Numbered from the stretch's first letter, positions 53,226 through 63,203 are shown. The stretch: DNA of 64,000 nucleotides from Acidiferrobacteraceae bacterium (GCA_002721105.1 PBJL01000008.1:1-64000), one strand, 5' to 3'. Notes: generated by a model not told the origin, from the sequence alone. A program made the numbers and translations.

Positions 53226-53558
53226 ATGACTTTCACAATTGAAGGTAAAATTTACCAGACTAATTCGGAGGGGTACCTTAAAAATGTGGAAGACTGGAGT
53301 ATTAGTGTGGCAGAGTTTTTGGCGACTCAAGATCAGTTAGCGCTAACTAAAGATCACTGGGCTGTAATTTATTTGATTCGGGATTATTATAACGATAACC
53401 ATGTTGCACCCGGTATCCGTCGTTTGGTTCGGGCAATGGGTGAAAAGTTGGGAAAGAATAAATCTAATAGCAAGTATCTTTATCAATTATTTCCTCAAGG
53501 TCCGGCAAAACAGGCTTGCAAATATGCGGGCCTTCCCAAGCCGACGGGCTGCATTTGA
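53226..53558 (+). CDS. dsrC: DsrC/TusE-family sulfur-carrier protein with both redox cysteines
   Basis: A 110-residue DsrC-family protein. The C-terminal arm reads KQACKYAGLPKPTGCI. C109 is penultimate (CysA) and C98 lies 11 residues upstream (CysB). TusE proteins that thiolate tRNA have only CysA, so two cysteines place this with true DsrC, which carries trisulfides between sulfur enzymes. No dsrAB genes lie in the window. A DsrE2-like gene is 560 bp away, suggesting a sulfur-trafficking role. Confidence 0.85.
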   Translation: MTFTIEGKIYQTNSEGYLKNVEDWSISVAEFLATQDQLALTKDHWAVIYLIRDYYNDNHVAPGIRRLVRAMGEKLGKNKSNSKYLYQLFPQGPAKQACKYAGLPKPTGCI

Positions 53559-53769
53559 ACAATGACTAATTTTTGCTTGCAGCATCAATTTAATTTCCCC
53601 AAGACTGAAGTTATAACAAGTTAATTAAAGGATTGGCGAATTCTAGCCTTTCTTTTATCAAGCCAATATATAGTAGATAATTATATAAAAAAATGAAAAA
53701 ATAGTAATTTTTTCTCTAAAACAACGTGTTACAATAAAATTCCACTAGACAAATTCAAGGGAATAGAAA

Positions 53770-54072
53770 ATGCTTTCGAATATTGTGCGAAAATTCCAGG
53801 ATCATCCTAACGAGGTTAATGAGAGTTATGGTGTCCATTTTGTTAATGCATTATCCTTTGCTAGCCGTCTTTTTCTTGCTGCAGCGGCCTGTTTAGTGCA
53901 TGCGGTATTACCTTTCCTTTGCAAGACGACGGGGAGTTCAGAAGTGAAAAAACTCTACTCCAAGATGGTGGTCAACCGAAATTACCCGGATACCAACAAT
54001 CATAGGAGCGCTGATAATGGTTTCAGTAACAGTGGAATTCCGAATAGTTTAAGGACAGAAACTGAGAGTTAG
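53770..54072 (+). CDS. DUF6356-type membrane protein
   Basis: A 100-residue protein. HPNEVNESYGVHFVNALSFA followed by a hydrophobic stretch (LFLAAAACLVHAVLPFL) and CKTTGSSEVKKLY match the DUF6356 pattern of a small membrane protein of unknown role. The last 30 residues are polar and appear extra. It lies between dsrC and the DsrE2-like gene, and converges with the latter. Confidence 0.7.
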   Translation: MLSNIVRKFQDHPNEVNESYGVHFVNALSFASRLFLAAAACLVHAVLPFLCKTTGSSEVKKLYSKMVVNRNYPDTNNHRSADNGFSNSGIPNSLRTETES

Positions 54073-54115
54073 TTCTAATGAGGCAGGATCGGATAGTCCA
54101 GGCAATAGGATAAAC

Positions 54116-54598
54116 TTAAATAAATAAATTAACAGTCGTTTTATCGGCTGTTTCCATCCAAGTGGCCGCACCACCAATTTCGATCCCATCAATGAAGTCG
54201 GATCTCTTCATTTCAAATAGTTCAATACTCATTTGACATCCAATCATCTTGACTTTAGCTTCAAGGCAGAAATCTCGCAATTCTTCAATTGTCGCAATTC
54301 CTTTTAATTTAATCGTTTCTTTCATTTTTTTTGTCATAATGCTCTCCATTCCTGGCAAAGCGGTTCCAATAATGGGCATCCAACTGTTCATACCCATCGG
54401 CATTGGCATTGCTGGATTACCGAGGGCGCTGATTTTTAGGTTTAGATCTCTCCGTAAAAGTTGGAGACCATAAAAAGTAAAGAACATAGTAACTTGATAG
54501 CCCGCTGCAGCGGCAGTTGATGCTAGTACAAATGGTGGATAGGCCCAGTCAAGAGTCCCTTTTGAGGCTATGAGGGTAAGCGCCTTATCATGTTTCAT
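54116..54598 (-). CDS. DsrE/DsrF-like sulfur-transfer protein (DsrE2 type)
   Basis: A 160-residue DsrE/F-like protein. The fold starts KALTLIASKGTLDWAYPP. The conserved sulfur-accepting Cys is C121 in VKMIGCQMS, and the internal Met/Pro-rich loop NPAMPMPMGMNSWMP is typical of DsrE2. Such proteins take persulfide from TusA or rhodanese. It faces the DsrC gene region, so both may belong to one sulfur-relay set. No TusA or rhodanese gene is visible nearby. Confidence 0.82.
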   Translation of the reverse strand: MKHDKALTLIASKGTLDWAYPPFVLASTAAAAGYQVTMFFTFYGLQLLRRDLNLKISALGNPAMPMPMGMNSWMPIIGTALPGMESIMTKKMKETIKLKGIATIEELRDFCLEAKVKMIGCQMSIELFEMKRSDFIDGIEIGGAATWMETADKTTVNLFI

Positions 54599-54831
54599 TA
54601 TGAATCTGCAGTTTGTGTTGAAATTGGCAAAACCATATTAAAACTATATTTAAATCAAATTATGCATAACTGTACGTAATTCTACTTTAAATTACTTCGG
54701 ATTAGTTGATCCTTTCCACACTAAACATTTCAGATTTTATAACTTTGCATCGAAATAGGCTCTTCACCTCTTTACAACATTTGTTCAATATGAAATAAAT
54801 ATGCAAACAAATTATTCTGGGTAATAAATCC

Positions 54832-55650
54832 ATGAGTTGTTGTACAGCAACCGAAAAGGATCAACAAAAGCGACTTGAGACGACCTATCTATTAGGACAA
54901 CTGCCCATAATGTTGGATATTGAGCAAATTGTGTTTGGCTGTGATTACGGAGCTAATAGTTGGACGACTCGATTTCAAGCCGATGAGCTTCAAAAAATAC
55001 TTAATCTCGGCCAGAATGATAGATTGCTTGATATCGGTTCAGGAACTGGGTGGCCTGGACTTTATTTGGGTAAACAGTCCGGATGTAATGTAACAATGCT
55101 AGATTTGACAGGGCCAGCTTTAAAGTTAGCATCAGATAGAGCCAAGGCTCAATGCCGTGATCACAGATCATGGTTTTGTGTAGCAAACGCGGCTAATCTT
55201 CCATTTAAGGTCGGTTACTTTGACGCTATAAATCATAGCGATCTTTTGTGTTGTCTTCCGAGAAAGTATGATGTTCTTGTTAGTTGTCGAAGAGTTATTC
55301 GGCAGGGTGGTTTGATGACATTCTCGGTTATGTCCATAACATCAAACTTAAGTGAAGAGGACAAAGTCAGAGCAATTGATAACGGTCCTCAATTCGTTGC
55401 ATCAGATATAGAATATTCTGACTTATTGGATAAAACTGGTTGGAAGATTCTTGATCATAGAGATCTTAGTGAAGAGTGCGCTGTTTTATGTAGCACTTTG
55501 GAAACTATTGATCTAGAACGCAAAAATGAGTTAGTTCAAGCAATCGGATATGAAGGCTTCAAAAATCGTCAAGATGAATGGAACTCTAGGCGATATGCTA
55601 TTGAAGAAGGCCTGATTCGACGCGAGTTTTTTCTAGCGAGCCCTATATGA
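54832..55650 (+). CDS. SAM-dependent methyltransferase
   Basis: A 272-residue class I methyltransferase. The SAM motif I is LLDIGSGTGWPGLYLG, with motif II acid in VTMLDLT and a middle segment VISCRRVIRQGGLM-like. The N-terminus begins with a Cys pair (MSCCTA), unusual for a generic methyltransferase. No specific substrate can be given. It is divergent from the DsrE2-like gene. Confidence 0.8.
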   Translation: MSCCTATEKDQQKRLETTYLLGQLPIMLDIEQIVFGCDYGANSWTTRFQADELQKILNLGQNDRLLDIGSGTGWPGLYLGKQSGCNVTMLDLTGPALKLASDRAKAQCRDHRSWFCVANAANLPFKVGYFDAINHSDLLCCLPRKYDVLVSCRRVIRQGGLMTFSVMSITSNLSEEDKVRAIDNGPQFVASDIEYSDLLDKTGWKILDHRDLSEECAVLCSTLETIDLERKNELVQAIGYEGFKNRQDEWNSRRYAIEEGLIRREFFLASPI

Positions 55651-55793
55651 CCTTATCTTTTTGTAGCGAATAGATTAAAAAATTATTTTCTCAGAATATG
55701 AATCGAGCTCAAATAAAATGTGATTAGTTGAGTTAGTATATTTGGCTGATTCTCAGTAAAGGATTATTACGGGGTCACGGATATCGTTGTAAA

Positions 55794-56276
55794 TTAAGGA
55801 TACAATTTAGTTTCCGATATCTCTTCAGTTAAAGAAATCAGTTTATTCTCTGTCGAGTAGGTCGCGCTTAGGAAAAAAGGTTTCCCCGAGAGGATAAGCG
55901 GGTAGAGATACGGATCTGAAACTGGTGTTGGCAACTCAGAAAGTGAATCAATAGGGATCCAGTCTAAGGTGCCTTCTCTACAATATGGAGGGGTAATATA
56001 TTGGATGTTAGCTTGGTAGATGAAGCAGGTCCAGTTGTAGTCAGTGGGCGATGAATCCACTAAGAGTCCTTTGTAGTGTATGGTTTCAATCGTTATGCCT
56101 GTTTCCTCATAAACTTCTCGAATAGCAGCATGTCGAGGTGATTCACCGCTCTCAAGTTTGCCTCCAACAGGAGCGAATAGATCTTTATTAGGTGGGTATT
56201 TTCTTTTTAACATAAGCCAATGTTCCCGTGCTTCTAGGATAACAATGACTGCAATTTTTGTTGGTGTTGTTTCCAT
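55794..56276 (-). CDS. Nudix hydrolase (MutT-like)
   Basis: A 160-residue Nudix protein. The box GGKLESGESPRHAAIREVYEETGI is complete. The N-terminal VILEAREHWLMLKRK, then FAPVGGK, resembles MutT-type 8-oxo-dGTPase and related hydrolases. Substrate not certain. Confidence 0.88.
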   Translation of the reverse strand: METTPTKIAVIVILEAREHWLMLKRKYPPNKDLFAPVGGKLESGESPRHAAIREVYEETGITIETIHYKGLLVDSSPTDYNWTCFIYQANIQYITPPYCREGTLDWIPIDSLSELPTPVSDPYLYPLILSGKPFFLSATYSTENKLISLTEEISETKLYP

Positions 56277-56561
56277 CGTCGAAACTAGTGTAGAGGATAA
56301 CTTTGGTGAGCACTAAGGTGTCAGCTCTGCCGAGTCTAACAAAATGTAGTCACCATATGATCATTTGGCAAATTTCTATTTTTTCCTGATTTAAAAACCA
56401 TAGGGAAACTCGTACGCTATAGCTATAGAATGATAAAAAATTCGTGATTGAATCTCAAGTATAGTATTTACTTCGCAAATAATTTGTTATCATGAATCAT
56501 TCTAACTGCATTCGCGAGACCTGAGAGCAATTTGTCCACAAGCAATCACACACTATCTGAT

Positions 56562-56921
56562 ATGAAAACAATTAATCGTGCTGATAGCATCGTTGAGAAT
56601 GTGATAAAGGATCGAAATCATAGAGATAAAGGTTATCGCGCGCGTTCGTTAAAAATACATCCGTGGGTCTGCGCGCGTTGCGGCCGTGACTTCGATAAAA
56701 AGAATATTCGTGAACTAACTGTTCATCACAAAGATAATAATCATGATAATAATCCAGCGGATGGTCATAATTGGGAACATCTTTGTCTTTATTGTCATGA
56801 CGATGAGCATGCGCGTTTCGTATCTCGGATTGATATTGAGCCTCTCTCAGGTTCGTTGAAACGAGCTCCGAAGCACAAACCATTTGTAGCTTTACTGAGA
56901 TCACTTAAAAATGAAACGTGA
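56562..56921 (+). CDS. HNH nuclease of the YajD type
   Basis: A 119-residue HNH protein from the ATG at 56562 (an upstream TTG at 56532 adds ten residues). The Cys/His frame is CARCGRDF, ELTVHHKDNNHDNNP, and WEHLCLYCHDDEH: two Cys pairs bind structural zinc and HH/N/H form the catalytic site. This layout matches E. coli YajD, whose target is unknown. It is followed after 43 bp by a small membrane-anchored gene. Confidence 0.85.
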   Translation: MKTINRADSIVENVIKDRNHRDKGYRARSLKIHPWVCARCGRDFDKKNIRELTVHHKDNNHDNNPADGHNWEHLCLYCHDDEHARFVSRIDIEPLSGSLKRAPKHKPFVALLRSLKNET

Positions 56922-56964
56922 GATAGCGCAGACCAAGGCAACCTAGAAGAGACACTGATCGATT

Positions 56965-57267
56965 ATGAACGCTACCCTTATTGGCTTGATTGGTTTGTTA
57001 ACGCTTGCTTATACGTTCTTTTTGAAAGAGTTCGATTCTTCTGATGTGGGGAATGATTCGACACAGATCAGTGATACTCTTCCAATAGAATATGAAGAGA
57101 AAGTGCTAGGGGCGACGTATAGACAAGGAAGATATGTCGGTAATTGGTATGAACAGGAGGGACGTCTAGAAATTTTTCGTTCTAGCGAATTAGTTAAAAT
57201 CTTGTATCTTGTGGATAAGGGTCGGGCAGAGTTTCATTTCAGACGTTGGGTTCGTGAGAACCAATAA
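56965..57267 (+). CDS. Small membrane-anchored protein of unknown function
   Basis: A 100-residue protein with one N-terminal span (residues 3-20) followed by an acidic linker and a beta-rich tail. The tail (GATYRQGRYVGNWYEQEGRL and LEIFRSSELV) looks like a small SH3-like or OB-type barrel. No family recognised. It ends 14 bp before the convergent prpE gene. Confidence 0.6.
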   Translation: MNATLIGLIGLLTLAYTFFLKEFDSSDVGNDSTQISDTLPIEYEEKVLGATYRQGRYVGNWYEQEGRLEIFRSSELVKILYLVDKGRAEFHFRRWVRENQ

Positions 57268-57281
57268 CAAGATGGATAAAA

Positions 57282-59180
57282 TCAGTCAAAAGGGAACCCC
57301 AGATCTTTAAGAGCGACCGCGATTTCCTCTAACACTTGTGGATCCTCAATAGTAGCTGGACTGTTATATGTTTCACCATTAGCAATTTTTTTCATTGTGC
57401 CCCTAAGAATTTTTCCTGACCTCGTTTTCGGTAAACGATCAACAATGATAGCTTTCTTAAATGATGCTATAGGACCAATTTTGTCTCTCACCATTTCTAT
57501 GCATGAATTGATTACCGTTTGGGTCGTTTGTTCACAATTGGAATTAAGCACCAAGAAGCCAATGGGCAGTTGGCCTTTTATTGGGTCATCTGGACCGATT
57601 ACGGCGCATTCGGCAACTTCTGAATGCGATATTAGAACCTCCTCTAAGGCCCCCGTTGATAGTCTATGGCCGGCGACGTTTATTACATCGTCTGTACGTG
57701 CCATGACATAAATACGTCCGTTTTCATCAATCATGCCCGCATCACCAGTTTCATAATATCCTTTGAACCTATTAAAATAAGCGTCTTGGTATCGATTATC
57801 AGCATTCCAAAGAGTACGAAATATACCGGGAGGTAGAGGCATTTTAATGCACAGATTACCGATTATCCCTGCTTGAATCTCGTTTCCAGAATTATCTAGA
57901 ACTCGAACATCCCAACCCGGACATGCGCGGTTCAAAGAGCCAGGAACAATTGGTAGCATTTCTATGCCAAGGCAATTGCCAGCAATAGCCCACCCTGTTT
58001 CAGTTTGCCACCAGTGGTCTATCACAGGGATGTTGAGATTGTCCCTTAGCCAGTTAAGTGTGTTTGGATCACACCGTTCACCTGCCAAAAATAGAGAGCG
58101 GAGATTCTTTAGTTTATAGCTACGTATTTTGTTAGCATTTGGATCTTGTTGTCTAATCGCTCGTATCGCGGTTGGCGCGGTGAACATGACACTAACATTG
58201 TGTTCAGAAATTACTCTCCAAAACGCTCCAGGGTCTGGAGTACCGACGGGCTTTCCTTCATACAGCACCGTTGTGCAGCCGGCCAGTAGAGGGCCATATA
58301 AAATATAGGAGTGGCCCACGACCCACCCGACGTCCGATGCTGCCCAGTAAACATCTCCAGATTCCACGTTATATATATTTTTCATTGTCCAGTGAAGTGC
58401 TACGGCGTGACCTCCGTTGTCACGTACTACTCCTTTGGGTTGGCCTGTTGTTCCAGATGTGTAAAGAATATAGAGTGGGTCAGTTGCCTCTACTGGTACG
58501 CAGTCAAATGATTCAGCGTCAATCATTGCTTGGGCCCAAGTGATATCCCGTCCTGGTAATAGATCTGCTCTTTCTTCTTGGCGCTGCAGGATGATACAGG
58601 TTGATGGTTTATGCTTTGAAAGTTCGAGCGCTCTGTCGATAAGAGGTTTATATGGCACGATGCGATCCTTCTCGATGCCACAAGATGAGCTAATGATCAG
58701 TTTCGGTTTGCAATCATCTATTCTCACCGACAATTCGTTTGCGGCAAAACCACCAAAAACTATTGAATGAATTGCGCCTACTCTTGCGCAAGCAAGAGCG
58801 GCAATGATAGCCTCTGGTATCATTGCCATGTAAATAATCACTCGATCACCACGCTCTACGCGGTGTTTTTTTAAAGCACCAGCAAAACGAGCAACTTTTT
58901 CTTGGAGGGTTCGGTAGGTCAGCGTTTCCTTGGTGTTTGTAACTGGACTGTCATAAATGATGGCAGCTTGATTTCCTCTGCCTGCATCGACATGCCTGTC
59001 AACACAGTTAAAACAAGTATTTAGTGTAGCGCCTGAAAACCACCTTAGATGTGGATTATTTTGCTTATCCAGTACTTTTTTCCACGGAGTAATCCAATCA
59101 ATTGCTTTAGCAGCTTCTGACCAAAATTGTTCGGGATCAGCAATAGATTGTTGGTAAATGGATTCATACTTGGTGCCCAT
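57282..59180 (-). CDS. prpE: Propionyl-CoA synthetase (acyl-CoA synthetase)
   Basis: A 632-residue acyl-CoA synthetase. The ATP motif YTSGTTGQPKGVVRD and the DHWWQTETGW segment are characteristic of the Acs/PrpE group. The C-terminal swivelling domain ends in PKTRSGKILRG with the catalytic, acetylatable Lys. The opening YESIYQQSIADPEQFWSEAAK is PrpE-like rather than Acs-like. It activates propionate, or in some bacteria 3-hydroxypropionate or acrylate. It is divergent from a crotonyl-CoA-reductase homologue across 170 bp, so the two probably act together. Confidence 0.9.
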   Translation of the reverse strand: MGTKYESIYQQSIADPEQFWSEAAKAIDWITPWKKVLDKQNNPHLRWFSGATLNTCFNCVDRHVDAGRGNQAAIIYDSPVTNTKETLTYRTLQEKVARFAGALKKHRVERGDRVIIYMAMIPEAIIAALACARVGAIHSIVFGGFAANELSVRIDDCKPKLIISSSCGIEKDRIVPYKPLIDRALELSKHKPSTCIILQRQEERADLLPGRDITWAQAMIDAESFDCVPVEATDPLYILYTSGTTGQPKGVVRDNGGHAVALHWTMKNIYNVESGDVYWAASDVGWVVGHSYILYGPLLAGCTTVLYEGKPVGTPDPGAFWRVISEHNVSVMFTAPTAIRAIRQQDPNANKIRSYKLKNLRSLFLAGERCDPNTLNWLRDNLNIPVIDHWWQTETGWAIAGNCLGIEMLPIVPGSLNRACPGWDVRVLDNSGNEIQAGIIGNLCIKMPLPPGIFRTLWNADNRYQDAYFNRFKGYYETGDAGMIDENGRIYVMARTDDVINVAGHRLSTGALEEVLISHSEVAECAVIGPDDPIKGQLPIGFLVLNSNCEQTTQTVINSCIEMVRDKIGPIASFKKAIIVDRLPKTRSGKILRGTMKKIANGETYNSPATIEDPQVLEEIAVALKDLGFPFD

Positions 59181-59351
59181 TTTTTTCTCCGTTAATACTG
59201 TTCAAAGATAAGAGATGTTTATATTACTTGCGTTTGTACTAATGATCTTGCAAGAATAGACCATATTATTCAACATAATTGTATGTCAATATTAAAGCAT
59301 AAGAAATTACATGTGATCTAAAAAGATTGTGATTATCAAAAGGAGATAAGT

Positions 59352-60620
59352 ATGCCCTTGGATAGTTCAAGTGATGTCGATATAAGGCCTGAAATATGCG
59401 ACCTTGGAACACCTCCACCATTGGGGGTCGTACCGAAGAATATGCATGCTTTTTGCGTGCGACGCGAACGATTTGGCGAGCCGAAGGACGCGTGGAAACG
59501 CGAAATTATCCCTATTCCTGATCTAGGGTCAAAGGATGTACTTATCTACACGATGGCAACTGGCATTAATTACAATAATGTTTGGGCTGCTTTAGGGTAC
59601 CCTGTAGATGTCATTAGGGATCGTCAGAAAAAAGGGGAACCAGAAGAATTTCATGCTGGAGGTAGCGATTGTTCTGGTATTGTTTGGGCTATTGGTTCCG
59701 AGGTCACTGAGGTTAAAGTGGGTGAGGAAGTAGTAGTCCATTCAGGATGGTGGGAGCCTAATGATCCTTGGGTACTTTCTGGAAAGGATCCAATGCTTGC
59801 TCCCTCAACAAAAATTTGGGGTTATCAAACAAACTATGGTGGATATTGCCAGTTCACGAAAGCTCAATCACACCAGTGTCAGCCCAAACCAAGTCACCTA
59901 AATTGGGAGCAAGCAGCTTGTTACATGCTGTGTGCTTCAACAGCGTATCGTATGTTAATGGGGTGGCAGCCCAACATAGTTGAAAGCAACGATTTAGTGC
60001 TAGTTTGGGGTGCAGCCGGTGGTCTTGGTTCAATCGCATTGCAAATTATTGCGGCTCGTGGCGGGAACGCCGTCGCTGTTGTGTCGGAAGATGAAAAACG
60101 TGATTTTTGTATGAATAAAGGAGCAATTGGTGTTATTAATCGCTCAGACTTCGATCATTGGGGAGTGATGCCTGATACAACGAGTAAGGAATGGGGAGCT
60201 TGGTTGAAGGGCGCACGCGCTTTTGGTAAGGCAATTTGGGATATCGTGGGGGAGCGTAAAAATCCAAAGATCGTATTTGAGCATCCAGGGGAGGCAACGT
60301 TGCCAACATCTGGGTTTGTTTGTGACACAGGTGGAATGATTGTGATATGTGCTGGTACAACTGGGTACAATGTGTCGATGGACCTTCGTTACCATTGGAT
60401 GATGCAAAAACGTTTTCAAGGAAGCCATTTAGCTAATGATGAACAAGCTAAAGCGGTCAATGAATTAGTTATATCCGGGAAAGTGGATCCATGTCTTTCT
60501 AGAACATTTGGTTTTGATGAAATTGGGCAGGCACATCAACTAATGTATGAGAACAGCCACCCACCCGGTAACATGGCGTGTTTAGTCAATGCGACGGATA
60601 CCGGTTTGGGCGCAAAGTGA
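59352..60620 (+). CDS. Crotonyl-CoA carboxylase/reductase-family enzyme
   Basis: A 422-residue MDR enzyme close to Ccr along its whole length. The N-terminal [25 protein letters not shown] loop [10 protein letters not shown] at 218-227, FEHPGEAT at 309-316 and ICAGTTGYN at 332-340 are Ccr hallmarks. Of the residues that hold CO2 in true Ccr, the Asn in INYNNVWA is kept. The conserved Glu in the GYET motif is Gln159 here (GYQT), and the His in the WMHQKR motif is Met351 (WMMQKR). Reduction of an enoyl-CoA such as acrylyl- or crotonyl-CoA without carboxylation is therefore possible. The Shine-Dalgarno AGGAG is nine bases before the ATG. Confidence 0.88.
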   Translation: MPLDSSSDVDIRPEICDLGTPPPLGVVPKNMHAFCVRRERFGEPKDAWKREIIPIPDLGSKDVLIYTMATGINYNNVWAALGYPVDVIRDRQKKGEPEEFHAGGSDCSGIVWAIGSEVTEVKVGEEVVVHSGWWEPNDPWVLSGKDPMLAPSTKIWGYQTNYGGYCQFTKAQSHQCQPKPSHLNWEQAACYMLCASTAYRMLMGWQPNIVESNDLVLVWGAAGGLGSIALQIIAARGGNAVAVVSEDEKRDFCMNKGAIGVINRSDFDHWGVMPDTTSKEWGAWLKGARAFGKAIWDIVGERKNPKIVFEHPGEATLPTSGFVCDTGGMIVICAGTTGYNVSMDLRYHWMMQKRFQGSHLANDEQAKAVNELVISGKVDPCLSRTFGFDEIGQAHQLMYENSHPPGNMACLVNATDTGLGAK

Positions 60621-60710
60621 TGTATTCGTAAGTGCACCAACGCTTTATTTTCTATGTGAAACATAATTGCTAATGCTAAAGATGGTGCTTGATCGATGGA
60701 GAGTTGATAA

Positions 60711-61301
60711 TTGAACTATAGTTATGTCTATGGGCAGTCTGAATTAGAATACCGTAGCGGTGTTAAGGCAAAAAATTTTATTTTATCGGCTCCTCACTCT
60801 CCAAAACAAAAAAAAATTTTGTCAAAAATTGAATACCAATCGGATATCCTATATAGAGATGGTCGACCGGGTCATCTCACAGCATCTACTCTCATCATCG
60901 ACCCAGAAAATCTGAATATATTATTGTTATATCATGCCAAATTAAAGAGATGGTTGCAGCCAGGAGGCCATGCGGACGGGGATGAAGATTTGGCGCGGGT
61001 GGCACTACGAGAAGCTATTGAGGAAACAGGAATTGCGACATTGGCGCTAGTTGAGCCTGCTATTGATCTTGATATTCATTTGGTAAATCCGCCAGATGAA
61101 GATCCTCATGAGCACTACGATACGCGATTCTTGGCCTTAGCGCCAAGCGATTCAAGAATAGTCAGGAACCATGAATCTGAAGAGTTGCGATGGGTTTCGC
61201 CAAAAGATTTACCTGATTTAGGCGGTGTGGATGACCTTTATCCATTGGTGCAGAAGGGAATCGACTGCCTTCAAGAGCTTAATAAGAAAATTGTTTTTTA
61301 A
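60711..61301 (+). CDS. Nudix hydrolase
   Basis: A 196-residue Nudix protein. The box GGHADGDEDLARVALREAIEETGI is complete, with the typical insertion of a longer N-terminal helical region (to about residue 55) and the later DPHEHYDTRFLALAP segment. No in-frame ATG exists near the N-terminus. A TTG at 60711, nine bases after GGAG, is the likely start. It may hydrolyse a nucleotide sugar or ADP-ribose-type substrate. Confidence 0.82.
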   Translation: MNYSYVYGQSELEYRSGVKAKNFILSAPHSPKQKKILSKIEYQSDILYRDGRPGHLTASTLIIDPENLNILLLYHAKLKRWLQPGGHADGDEDLARVALREAIEETGIATLALVEPAIDLDIHLVNPPDEDPHEHYDTRFLALAPSDSRIVRNHESEELRWVSPKDLPDLGGVDDLYPLVQKGIDCLQELNKKIVF

Positions 61302-61337
61302 TCGCGCCATAATTTGCAAGTAACCGGAAAAATATTG

Positions 61338-62579
61338 TCATATTAAAGAGCGCTCAATTAACCGCTCATTGATACGGTAGCTACGACCTTTCTTGGCCAT
61401 TGGTTGGTTATTAACTTTTACAACATCTGCGGTAAAATCAAAACTACCTTTCATGAAGGCTGAGCCAACGCCGTAAACATCTGCTGGAACTTGTTCATTT
61501 TCAAAAATTGAAATTTTTTCCGCATCGAAACCCCCGGATACCACGATATGAACTTTGTTGAATCCTTCTTGGTCAAGAGCGTAACGCACGTTGCGAACAA
61601 GTTGGGGGGTTACTCCGGTGTTTAGTTGTTCATTGTATTTATCCATCACTGAAACATCAGCTATTTTCTCTGATGTATCCAATCTTACGGCCCATAGTTT
61701 TTCGCCTAGAGACCTTGCTACCTCAAGAGAAGTACGAACACAATCATTTTCGAAGTCGACTAATGCGACAAGAGGCGTGTCTGGAAAAGTTTCGGAAAAT
61801 CGTTCAGTTGCGAGTAAAGTATTTCCATGACAGGCGGCGATCAAGCAATGAGGGATAGTGCCTCCACCTTTCATACCCCACCATTCTCCTTGCGCATCTG
61901 TAGACACGGTATTAACTCCTCCAACAGATGCTGCGTATCCATCGCCACCTTGGACGGCCCAATGATCAAAGCGTGCAGGGTAGAAAAAAACTGGCTTATT
62001 ATTTGCAGCCTTTGCTACCCTAGAAACATTTGTAGCAATTCGTGTTCTTCGCGCCAGAACACCTAGATACAGCGTTTCTAGATGAACAATTTCTGACAAT
62101 GGGCCTTCAATGACCAAGACAGGCTCCCAAGGATCAATTTTATCTCCATCTTGTAAAGAATAGACCCTCATGTCAGGCAAGGCGTTTACCCATTCAGAGT
62201 CAAGCTGTTGACTGATTGTGGTCTTTTCTTGCATAGCTTTATTTAATTTATCTTGATCAGCTAGATAGAGAGAACGGACCCTTTTTTTTGATCTCATAAG
62301 GGAGTCAAAGAGGTCGAATGCTTTTTGTGGATTCCGATAGTGGCCAGTTCCTAGAGCGAGAAGCGCTAAAACTTCTTCGATGCCACATAGTATTGCTTTT
62401 TTCTTTTGGAATACCTGAATCGTAGAGATTTCGCGCATTTTGTGTTTTTCTAGGGTTCTTTTTGCTCGCCAAAAATACACATCGCTTCGATATCCGCGAC
62501 GGATTTCATGTACCGGGATATCAAATACCTCTATGGGTATTTGGATTGGTAGTTTAGTGTTATCAGTATCACAATACAT
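61338..62579 (-). CDS. pncB: Nicotinate phosphoribosyltransferase-like enzyme
   Basis: A 413-residue NAPRTase-family protein. Landmarks are GYRSDVYFWRAKRTLEKH near the N-terminus, ETLYLGVLARRTRIATNV, the PRPP-binding region DHWAVQGGDGYAASVGG, and ALVDFENDC, then VSGGFDAEKI and GVGSAFMKGSFDFTADVVK at the end. It converts nicotinate and PRPP to nicotinate mononucleotide in the salvage route to NAD. Length is typical. Confidence 0.9.
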   Translation of the reverse strand: MYCDTDNTKLPIQIPIEVFDIPVHEIRRGYRSDVYFWRAKRTLEKHKMREISTIQVFQKKKAILCGIEEVLALLALGTGHYRNPQKAFDLFDSLMRSKKRVRSLYLADQDKLNKAMQEKTTISQQLDSEWVNALPDMRVYSLQDGDKIDPWEPVLVIEGPLSEIVHLETLYLGVLARRTRIATNVSRVAKAANNKPVFFYPARFDHWAVQGGDGYAASVGGVNTVSTDAQGEWWGMKGGGTIPHCLIAACHGNTLLATERFSETFPDTPLVALVDFENDCVRTSLEVARSLGEKLWAVRLDTSEKIADVSVMDKYNEQLNTGVTPQLVRNVRYALDQEGFNKVHIVVSGGFDAEKISIFENEQVPADVYGVGSAFMKGSFDFTADVVKVNNQPMAKKGRSYRINERLIERSLI

Positions 62580-62795
62580 AGATTGATATATTTCTCATAG
62601 AGTGGTAGTCAAGTTAGCTATCGTTACATAAAATTCAGCTTGATGAATGGAGTTATTGTCGATTTAAAGATACTTACTTAGATTAACTATGCCTTCTTTG
62701 CCTGTGAGTGAGTAGAATAGCTAACTATAGTTGAACGCATATTTTTATCGAATTATAGACTTAATTGGTACGGTTAAACGGAGATAAAGTTAAAC

Positions 62796-63203
62796 ATGAG
62801 CCATAAATATCGGCCGACGAACATGGTTTTGCATAAAAAATCTAGAATTCTCGAAATACATTTCGATGATGGATCGAGATTCGACCTTCCTTGTGAGTAT
62901 CTTCGAGTCTATTCCCCCTCGGCTGAAGTTCGAGGTCATGGCCCTGGACAAGAAGTTTTGCAGTATGGAAAAAAAGATGTGGGTATAGAGCGAATTGAGC
63001 CACAAGGATTTTATGCCGTTAAACTATGTTTTGATGATGGTCACGAGTCAGGAATTTATTCGTGGGAGACTCTCCATCAACTAGGCGTAAATTATGATAT
63101 TTGGTGGGAAGAATATCTTTCTCGACTGGATGAAGCTGGTCGTACACGAGATCCTGGACCAAAAGAAATACCCGTAGTTGTCAAGAGCCCTAAATCTATC
63201 TAG
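62796..63203 (+). CDS. DUF971 (gamma-butyrobetaine-hydroxylase-like N-terminal) protein
   Basis: A 135-residue DUF971 protein. The blocks LEIHFDDGSRFDLPCEYLRVYSPSAEVRG, then GIERIEPQGFYAVKLCFDDGHESGIYSWETL, are the family core, which forms a small zinc-binding or structural module. In eukaryotic gamma-butyrobetaine hydroxylase this module precedes a TauD-like domain. Here a free-standing copy lies 460 bp upstream of a TauD-type gene. The role of free DUF971 is unknown; divergent from the pncB gene. Confidence 0.85.
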   Translation: MSHKYRPTNMVLHKKSRILEIHFDDGSRFDLPCEYLRVYSPSAEVRGHGPGQEVLQYGKKDVGIERIEPQGFYAVKLCFDDGHESGIYSWETLHQLGVNYDIWWEEYLSRLDEAGRTRDPGPKEIPVVVKSPKSI

